Source: Bacteroidales bacterium
Lineage (GTDB): Bacteria > Bacteroidota > Bacteroidia > Bacteroidales > UBA4417
Direction of reading: 5' to 3'
NCBI GenBank assembly: GCA_016707785.1
Contig: JADJGZ010000058.1
Span: 1-64,000, forward strand
Length of the DNA: 64,000 nucleotides
Shown piece by piece: positions 57,597-64,000 of the stretch. The position numbers were made by a program, and so were the translations under genes. Numbering within the stretch: position 1 is the stretch's first letter; every line of letters begins with the position of its first letter. The notes under the pieces were generated by a model. It ran no database searches. It was given only the letters and a program-made list of their open reading frames with translations, and was not told the DNA's origin.

Positions 57597-58719
57597 TCTA
57601 TCCCGATTGATTTTCAGCTCTCTGATTCTCCTGTGTTCTGTGCTTTTGAATGCACAGGAAAAGGGATCAGAATGCTGGCCATCATTCAGGGGTGATTCAC
57701 GTCTCACAGGTACTACCACCCAACTGATCAAGCCCCCGGTAAAACTGCTATGGAGCTTCGCTGCTTCTGATGCTATTAAAGCTTCACCTGTGGTAGCCAA
57801 TAAGAGGGTATTCATTGCTTCTACTGATGGATTTGTATATGCGCTGGATTTTACCGGACAGCTCAAATGGAAATTTAATACTGGAAATTCAATAGAAGCA
57901 TCCCCGGTTATTCTCGATAATTCAGTGATTGTAGGGAATCTGGAAGGGAATATCTTTTCTTTGGATGCTGCAACCGGAAAACAAAAATGGAAATATACCA
58001 CGGATGGTCAAATCTCCGGTTCTGTTAACTGGACCCTGAGCCCTGACCGGAAGCAGAAATGGATACTCGTCGGTAGTTATGATTTTTTCCTGCATTGTGT
58101 GAATGCATCAACCGGCAAAGTTTGCTGGAAATATGAGTCGGAAAATTATCTCAATGGCACTCCGGCACTTTGGAATAATATGGCTGTATTTGGCGGATGC
58201 GATGGCTTTCTTCACCTTGTGAATACAGGAACCGGGAAGTCCAGCCTAAAAATGAATATTGGGACCTATATCCCGGCTTCCGCTGCTATCTCAGGCAATA
58301 GAGCCTATTTCGGGAACTACGACGGGGATTTTTTCTGCTACGACCTGAAACTGAAAAAGACCCTCTGGAAATCCGGCGGAGCAGCAGCATTCATTGCCTC
58401 ACCAGCGGTTTCAGGACTTAAAGTGGTCACTGCTTCTCAAAATCACCAGATATATTGCTATGAAGCAAATACAGGGAAAATTCTCTGGAAATACAAAACC
58501 AGGGGAAAAGTGGATTCTTCGCCGGTAATTGCCGGTAACCTTGTTGTTATTGGAACAGGAGATGGAAGACTGTTATTCCTTGACCTGGCTACAGGAACAG
58601 AAAAAAGCAGTTATGAAATTGGGAGCGCCGTAACTTCTGCCCCTGCAGTGATCACTAACAGGGTTTTCGTGACAGCTGAAGATGGCAAACTCTATGCTTT
58701 CGGGCCAAAAGAGAAATGA
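57589..58719 (+). CDS. Secreted PQQ-like beta-propeller protein 7
   Basis: ATG 57589 overlaps the upstream stop by eight bases and starts a signal peptide (LIFSSLILLCSVLLNAQ); the product is 376 residues. The entry motif ECWPSFRGDSRLTG matches the family. It has regular blade motifs of BamB type (LDAATGKQKWKYTTDG, VNASTGKVCWKYES, YEANTGKILWKYK). It is more regular and shorter than proteins 1-4. Translational overlap with the FAD protein ties the propeller family firmly to the cytoplasmic redox genes. Confidence 0.9.
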   Translation: MNNLSRLIFSSLILLCSVLLNAQEKGSECWPSFRGDSRLTGTTTQLIKPPVKLLWSFAASDAIKASPVVANKRVFIASTDGFVYALDFTGQLKWKFNTGNSIEASPVILDNSVIVGNLEGNIFSLDAATGKQKWKYTTDGQISGSVNWTLSPDRKQKWILVGSYDFFLHCVNASTGKVCWKYESENYLNGTPALWNNMAVFGGCDGFLHLVNTGTGKSSLKMNIGTYIPASAAISGNRAYFGNYDGDFFCYDLKLKKTLWKSGGAAAFIASPAVSGLKVVTASQNHQIYCYEANTGKILWKYKTRGKVDSSPVIAGNLVVIGTGDGRLLFLDLATGTEKSSYEIGSAVTSAPAVITNRVFVTAEDGKLYAFGPKEK

Positions 58720-58768
58720 GTATTTATTTTACTCAGTAAGTAAATTTTAAATTCTAGAATTGTAGTTT

Positions 58769-60064
58769 ATGAAAGTAGTGAATATTGTCCCGGGCTTTGG
58801 AGGTACCTTTTACTGCGGAAATTGCCTCAGGGATAGTGCCTATACTGCCTCACTGAGAAAGGAAGGGCATGATGCCATCATTCTCCCGATGTATCTGCCC
58901 CTGACCTTGAATAATACTGCTAATTATGCAGATACACCTGTCTTTTATGGGGCTGTTAACATCTACCTGAAACAGCAGTTTCCTTTCCTTCGGAATATGC
59001 CGGACTGGTTGGAGAGATTCCTGAATTCAAAACCTCTTCTGAAATTTGCTGCAGGTAAATCAGGCAGTACCCGGGCTACAGGACTTGAAAGTCTCACAGA
59101 ATCGATGTTACTGGGTAAGGATGGGTTCCAGAAAAGGGAATTGCAACAATTGGTGGATTTTCTGAAACATCATGAAAAACCAGATATTATTCATTTTTCC
59201 AATGCTTTGCTAATTGGATTGGCTGCCCAGATCCGCGAAGAACTTGGAATTCCGGTCGTCTGCTCCCTGCAGGATGAAGATGTTTGGCTAGATGCCATGC
59301 ATGAAGACCAGCGGGATCATCTGTGGAATCTTTTGGCTGAAAAAGCAAAAGATGTTGACATGTTTATCGCTGTGAGCCAATATTTTGCAACAGTCATGCA
59401 AAAGAAAATGAAGCTTCCGGATGATAAACTAACGATACTGCCAATTGGTATAGATCTCACCCAATATGAATACCATCCTCCTTCAACAGACCCATTGGTG
59501 GTGGGCTATGTATCCCGTATTTGTGAAGAAAACGGCTTTGGGTTGCTTGTGGATGCTTTTATCCGGCTCAAGCAGGATAACCGCTTTCATCAGCTGAAAC
59601 TAAAAGCAACAGGCGGATATACCGGAGATGATAAAAATTTCATCAAAGCCCAGCTGGATAAACTAAAGGAAAAAGGGATCGATGGGGATTTTGAAATTGT
59701 ACATCATTTCACCACGGATGATTTGCGCCAGTTCTTCAGAACCATCACCTTGTTATCGGTCCCTGTGCTCAAGGGTGAGGCATTTGGGCTCTATCAACTG
59801 GAAGCCCTGGCTTCAGGAATTCCTTTGGTACAGCCTGCAATCGGGGCATTCCCTGAAATCATCGCCACAACCGGGGGTGGGATCACATACACTCCAAACC
59901 ATTCTGCATCGCTGGCTACAGCACTCGCGAACCTGCTTTCCGACCCTGCTTCCATCATGGAATATAGCAGGAAAGGTGCAGAAGCAGTGAAGATGAGTTA
60001 TGATTCAGCAAAGCTGACCCGGCAAATGATCTCCATTTACAGCACAGTAATGCAAAAAACATGA
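58769..60064 (+). CDS. GT4-type glycosyltransferase
   Basis: 431 residues, no signal peptide. The N-terminal Rossmann half begins MKVVNIVPGFGGTFYCGN. The C-terminal GT-B half has GYVSRICEENGFGLLVDAF (about 249-267) and the nucleotide-sugar-binding segment EAFGLYQLEALASGIPLVQP (about 338-357), corresponding to the E-x7-E motif of GT4 enzymes. It should transfer a sugar from a nucleotide donor; acceptor unknown. It overlaps the next start codon by four bases (ATGA), so it is cotranscribed with the ABC transporter, and it may belong to export or modification of an envelope glycoconjugate rather than to the redox operon 50 bases upstream. Confidence 0.9.
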   Translation: MKVVNIVPGFGGTFYCGNCLRDSAYTASLRKEGHDAIILPMYLPLTLNNTANYADTPVFYGAVNIYLKQQFPFLRNMPDWLERFLNSKPLLKFAAGKSGSTRATGLESLTESMLLGKDGFQKRELQQLVDFLKHHEKPDIIHFSNALLIGLAAQIREELGIPVVCSLQDEDVWLDAMHEDQRDHLWNLLAEKAKDVDMFIAVSQYFATVMQKKMKLPDDKLTILPIGIDLTQYEYHPPSTDPLVVGYVSRICEENGFGLLVDAFIRLKQDNRFHQLKLKATGGYTGDDKNFIKAQLDKLKEKGIDGDFEIVHHFTTDDLRQFFRTITLLSVPVLKGEAFGLYQLEALASGIPLVQPAIGAFPEIIATTGGGITYTPNHSASLATALANLLSDPASIMEYSRKGAEAVKMSYDSAKLTRQMISIYSTVMQKT

Positions 60065-60753
60065 TAATAGCAGAACTTCAGCAGGTAAGCAAATATTACC
60101 ACATCTCAGGTAGCATCCCGGAGCATTTGATCCTGGATCATATTTCCCTTACCATAAAAGAGAAAGAGTTCATCGCAATTACAGGCCCTTCAGGCTCAGG
60201 CAAAAGCACCTTACTCAATATACTGGGCACACTCGACCAACCCACTTCAGGAACAGTGAAAATAAAGGGTATGGATCCTGCACAATTGCATGTGAATGCA
60301 CTCGCAGCGCTTAGGAACCAGACCATTGGCTTCGTTTTCCAGCTTCATTACCTGTTACCGCAACTCACCCTATTGCAAAACGTACTCTTACCTCTTCTCC
60401 CTGTTAAAGACCTGTCCCGGAGAAAAAAGTCTGAAGATAAAGCATCCTACCTGGTCGAACGAGTAGGGTTAAAAGAGCATCTTAATAAACTGCCCTCTCA
60501 ATTATCAGTAGGAGAATGTCAAAGAGCTTCCCTGGTAAGAGCCCTGATCAATGAACCTGATCTTTTACTGGCAGATGAGCCAACCGGATCACTCGATGCA
60601 GGCAATGCAGAACTTGTTGCAGGGCTGCTTGTTGAACTTCAACAGGAACAAGGCTTTTCGATGGTGATTGTCACGCATTCCAATGAATTGGCTCAAATAG
60701 CAGGAAAAATTTATACCCTAAACTCCGGTAAACTCATCATAAACCCGGAATAA
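60061..60753 (+). CDS. ABC transporter ATPase, LolD/MacB type
   Basis: 230 residues. Walker A GPSGSGKST at 42-50, Q-loop in FVFQLHYLLP (about 91-100), signature LSVGECQR at 148-155, Walker B LLLADEP at about 168-174, and H-loop IVTHSNE. The size and the DQPTSGTVKIKG segment fit the LolD/MacB branch, which powers lipoprotein or macrolide/peptide extrusion rather than transmembrane transport of small solutes. Its start overlaps the glycosyltransferase stop, and it is followed by an FtsX-type permease, the standard pairing. Confidence 0.95.
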   Translation: MIIAELQQVSKYYHISGSIPEHLILDHISLTIKEKEFIAITGPSGSGKSTLLNILGTLDQPTSGTVKIKGMDPAQLHVNALAALRNQTIGFVFQLHYLLPQLTLLQNVLLPLLPVKDLSRRKKSEDKASYLVERVGLKEHLNKLPSQLSVGECQRASLVRALINEPDLLLADEPTGSLDAGNAELVAGLLVELQQEQGFSMVIVTHSNELAQIAGKIYTLNSGKLIINPE

Positions 60754-60781
60754 TCACCTTCTAAAATCCCTGGTATCTCTC

Positions 60782-63700
60782 ATGAATATCTTCAGCTACG
60801 CATTAAAAAGCCTTGTTCACTTCAAGAAGGCGAATTTCGCCACCTTCCTTGGAATCATGGTGAGCGCTGCTGTACTGACCGGAGCCTTGATACTGGGGGA
60901 TTCAGTGAAATCCAGCCTGGAATCCCTGGTAACTCAACGATTGGGGAAAGCCAGTTTAGCTGTCCAAACACCGGAGCGACTCTTCAGAGTAAAACTTGCA
61001 TCTGACCTCCAAAATGAGTTAAAAAATAACGTAGTCCCAGTCCTTCAGACGAAAGGCATGCTTCTGAATCCTGAAAAGGAACTTCGCATCAATAATGCCA
61101 GTATTATTGGAATTGATTCCGGCTTTCCCGGGTTATTTAATACACCGGACAGCATTCCAGGAGATGGGGAAGCCATGATCAGCCAGCAAACCGCAGAAAA
61201 ACTGGATCTCAGAGAAGGTGATGAATGCCTGCTCAAAATCATGGTGAAGGAGAATGCCCCGGCGAATTCTCCTTTTATGGCCGATCAAAAGAAAATGACC
61301 ACACTGAGGGTCAAAATCAGGACCATTCTACAGGACGGCAGTTTCGGCAGATTCAGCCTGAAAAGCAACCAGGTCGCTCCGCATAATATTTTCATCTCGC
61401 TTAATCAACTATCAAAACTATTCGGGCGAGAGCCTTCAGCAAATCTTATGCTTCTGACCAATCCCACATCGGGGGAGCTAAGCTTCGAGAAAATCAATGA
61501 GGCACTGCGCAATAACATGAGCATGGACGATGCAGGATTGTATTTTGATACTACAAACCAGGAAGGAGTTGTATTCCTGAAATCCGACAGGGTGTTTATG
61601 AATAAGCAACTTTCTGCTTCAATTGACGATGAAATTCCCGGCAAACAATCCATTTTCACTTACCTGGTGAACACCCTGAGCCTGGATGGCCGGAGCACTC
61701 CCTACTCTTTTGTTTCCGCTGCTGATAGTGCTTACCTCGGGGAGAAGCCCGGAAAACGTGAAATGCTGATTAATGAATGGTTGGCCGATGACCTGAAAGC
61801 AAAGGCTGGAGATTCTGTCATGATCTCTTATTTCACAATGGGTCCGATGAGAAGCCTCAGAACTGATAGTAGCCGCTTCCTGGTGAAAAAAGTTTTGCCC
61901 AATAATGATTCAAGGTTCCGAAAAGAATTAATGCCTGATTTCCCCGGAATGACAGAATCAGGGAGTTGCAGTGACTGGAAAACTGGCGTCCCTATAGATC
62001 TTGACCTTATCAGGGATAAGGATGAAGATTGGTGGAACAGGTATAAGGGGACACCAAAAGCCTTCATATCGCTGGAAGCCGGGCAAGAACTATGGAAAAA
62101 CCCTTTCGGGGATTTCACCTCTTTTCGCCTGGAAAAAGATAGTACAGGCCTTGACAGGATCAGAAAAGGTATCGTGCAAAAAATTTCTCCTGTAACAAAT
62201 GGGTATACAATTGAAAATGTCCGTGAATCAGGGATCCGGGCAGCTTCAAATTCTACTGATTTTGGAGAACTATTCCTGAGCCTGGGCTTTTTTATCATGG
62301 TGGCCGGAATTATGCTGATCTCCCTGCTTTTTAGTCTGCACCTGGGCGTCAGGACCACTGAATGCGCATTACTAGCCGCCATTGGATTTCCTCAACGAAT
62401 CATCTACAGGGTATTTCTCTCAGAAGCCCTTCTTTTATCCATTTCAGGCAGTATTTTCGGAGCATTGCTGGGCATCTTCTATAACAGGCTTATGATCCTG
62501 GGACTGGATACGCTGTGGACCGGAGCTGTTGGGGAAACCTCACTTGGAACCTATGTGCAACCCGCAACCCTGATGTCAGGTGCATTGATTAATGTGTTAG
62601 TCTCCTTTCTGACTCTGATGCTGGTGATGCGTTCGAAACTCAGGGCACAACCTGCACTATCCGTTAAAGGCATCCCACTTAGTCCAAAGGTTCAGTTTAA
62701 TACACACGGTAAAAGATCAATCATCATCTCAGGCCTGGTATTTCTCCTATTTTTTGTATTTAGCCTTGTCGCTGAAAACCAACAAATACTACTTTCATTA
62801 GCAACGGGTGGAATGTTCATGATTCTTTCCATCTTATTGATTTCATACTGGCTTCAAAACAAGACCTTAGTTAATAAAGGCATACCCGGCTATTTCAACT
62901 TACTGATAAAGAACCTGTTATTAAAAAGGAAAAGAACGCTGGCATCCATCTCATTATTAGCTATAGGTACTTTCACCATTCTTATTACCGGGGCAAACCA
63001 AAGACCTTCCATAGAATCAGAATTTTCACCTGCTTCCGGAACCGGAGGCTTCATCCTCTGGGCTGAATCAACCTTACCCATCCGTGAGGACCTGAACTCT
63101 TTGAAAGGCAAGGAAAAGACCGGACTTTCTGATGAACCTGTGCTTGACAATGTTACCTTTTATCAGCTTGATGTTGTGGAAGGTGATGATGCCAGTTGTC
63201 TGAACCTGAATATGGTGGCCAAACCATCACTGGTCGGAATCGAACCTGGGGTCTTTAAAAACCTGGGTGCTTTCAGTTTTGAAAAGCCGTCTGAGGGAAC
63301 TTCCTGGTTGCTTTTAGATTCAGGTGGAGGAAATGTTATCCCGGCCATTGCGGATCAGACGGTTATCACCTGGGGATTACAGAAGAAAGTCGGTGATACC
63401 TTACTCTATCTCTCCGAGATGGGCCAACCCCTGAAAATGGTGCTTCAAGCCGGACTCAAAAACTCTATTTTCCAGGGCAATCTATTGATCTCCGAGGGAA
63501 ACCTTAAGAAATATTTCCCAACACAATATAAGTCGGAATTGATGCTAATTAAGGGGCCTGTTGAAAAACAAGCTGAAATATCTGACCGATTAGAGTATTT
63601 ACTGGGAGACTATGGCACCACACTTACCTCTACTTCTGAACGACTGGCATCATTCAACGAGGTACAGAACACTTACCTCTCAGTATTCATGATCCTGGGT

Positions 63701-64000
63701 GGCCTTGGAGTGATCATCGGGGTGATCGGATTAGGGATTATCCTCTTAAAAAATATCCTTGAGAGAAGAAATGAATTAGCCCTTATGCAGGCAATGGGCT
63801 TCAGAAACCAACTGATTACAGGCATCCTGGTGGCTGAGCATATGATCATATTATGCTCAGGGATGGTTGTTGGTTTACTTGGGGCTGTGATTGCAATTCT
63901 GTTAAGGGATAGTCAGTCATTCCTGCGGATTCCATGGTTGCCTGTCGGTGTAATTCTCCTGTTGATCCTGATCAGTGGATTGCTCTGGATATGGATTCCT
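60782..64000 (+). CDS. FtsX-type ABC permease, truncated by window end
   Basis: The frame starts at ATG 60782, 28 bases after the ATPase, and stays open to base 64000 (1073 codons) without a stop. Residues about 18-40 form the first helix (FATFLGIMVSAAVLTGALIL). A large extracytoplasmic domain follows, then a first FtsX core near residues 495-620 (LGFFIMVAGIMLISLLFSL, LLAAIGFPQRIIY). A second periplasmic domain follows, and a second FtsX core runs from about residue 965 (VFMILGGLGVIIGVIGLGII, ALMQAMGFRNQLI). The duplicated FtsX layout matches MacB-like permeases of the very large Bacteroidetes type. The C-terminus lies outside the window. Confidence 0.93.
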   Translation, partial: MNIFSYALKSLVHFKKANFATFLGIMVSAAVLTGALILGDSVKSSLESLVTQRLGKASLAVQTPERLFRVKLASDLQNELKNNVVPVLQTKGMLLNPEKELRINNASIIGIDSGFPGLFNTPDSIPGDGEAMISQQTAEKLDLREGDECLLKIMVKENAPANSPFMADQKKMTTLRVKIRTILQDGSFGRFSLKSNQVAPHNIFISLNQLSKLFGREPSANLMLLTNPTSGELSFEKINEALRNNMSMDDAGLYFDTTNQEGVVFLKSDRVFMNKQLSASIDDEIPGKQSIFTYLVNTLSLDGRSTPYSFVSAADSAYLGEKPGKREMLINEWLADDLKAKAGDSVMISYFTMGPMRSLRTDSSRFLVKKVLPNNDSRFRKELMPDFPGMTESGSCSDWKTGVPIDLDLIRDKDEDWWNRYKGTPKAFISLEAGQELWKNPFGDFTSFRLEKDSTGLDRIRKGIVQKISPVTNGYTIENVRESGIRAASNSTDFGELFLSLGFFIMVAGIMLISLLFSLHLGVRTTECALLAAIGFPQRIIYRVFLSEALLLSISGSIFGALLGIFYNRLMILGLDTLWTGAVGETSLGTYVQPATLMSGALINVLVSFLTLMLVMRSKLRAQPALSVKGIPLSPKVQFNTHGKRSIIISGLVFLLFFVFSLVAENQQILLSLATGGMFMILSILLISYWLQNKTLVNKGIPGYFNLLIKNLLLKRKRTLASISLLAIGTFTILITGANQRPSIESEFSPASGTGGFILWAESTLPIREDLNSLKGKEKTGLSDEPVLDNVTFYQLDVVEGDDASCLNLNMVAKPSLVGIEPGVFKNLGAFSFEKPSEGTSWLLLDSGGGNVIPAIADQTVITWGLQKKVGDTLLYLSEMGQPLKMVLQAGLKNSIFQGNLLISEGNLKKYFPTQYKSELMLIKGPVEKQAEISDRLEYLLGDYGTTLTSTSERLASFNEVQNTYLSVFMILGGLGVIIGVIGLGIILLKNILERRNELALMQAMGFRNQLITGILVAEHMIILCSGMVVGLLGAVIAILLRDSQSFLRIPWLPVGVILLLILISGLLWIWIP

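Overview
The window looks like a chromosomal piece from an environmental member of the Bacteroidetes, probably order Bacteroidales. Four things point there: Bacteroidetes-type promoters (TTTG-N19-TAnnTTTG, with an exact match at 2628-2658 and -7 matches elsewhere), giant secreted PKD/GEVED-domain proteins, a TPR/coiled-coil/HTH regulator, and a hybrid histidine kinase. The species cannot be named from the sequence alone.

Layout. 1-780 holds a heptanucleotide tandem repeat and decayed coding remnants. 790-2583 is a minus-strand array of tRNA-Ser(GCU)/tRNA-Pro(UGG) pairs. One pair is intact; at least five more pairs and two extra half tRNA-Ser copies are degenerate and carry short palindromic insertions with TCCCG...CGGGA ends. 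2886-7622 contains a frameshifted outer-membrane barrel gene, a hybrid sensor kinase, tRNA-Arg(UCU) and an AAA/DUF4143 ATPase. 8165-41727 is dominated by five very large secreted proteins (2926, about 2120, 1248, 2188 and 1372 aa). Each ends in the same module of about 190 residues, whose tail is two dockerin-type calcium loops; a TPR regulator and a small acylphosphatase-like protein lie between them. Their central parts differ: PKD plus seven GEVED repeats; sortilin-like propeller plus Fn3 plus beta-helix; PKD plus three GEVED; LamG, MopE-like and SUEL lectin; subtilisin plus PKD, CUB and GEVED. Three of the five also share an almost ungapped promoter block and two share a terminator sequence, so the set looks like an expression/attachment cassette with exchangeable centres.

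41875-58719 is a co-directional redox locus. It contains seven PQQ-like beta-propeller proteins (five secreted, two membrane-tethered), a tethered NHL propeller, a Tat-exported four-cluster ferredoxin (NapG-like), a NapH-like membrane ferredoxin, a NuoE-HydB/HndC fusion with a two-cluster ferredoxin tail, and a [2Fe-2S]/FAD protein of the GltD type that lacks its NAD(P)-binding domain. Read together, the genes suggest an electron path between cytoplasmic NAD(P)H and the periplasm, with propeller proteins outside the membrane and no recognisable terminal reductase. I know of no described system with this composition. 58769-64000 holds a GT4 glycosyltransferase translationally coupled to a LolD/MacB-type ABC ATPase, then a large FtsX-type permease cut by the window end.

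Every single-base frameshift I could place, except one or two, is a missing base in a short run, mostly T. This affects four genes (2886, 19563, 26459, 44765) and may reflect sequencing error rather than real decay; the gene at 19563 carries six and may be genuinely broken.
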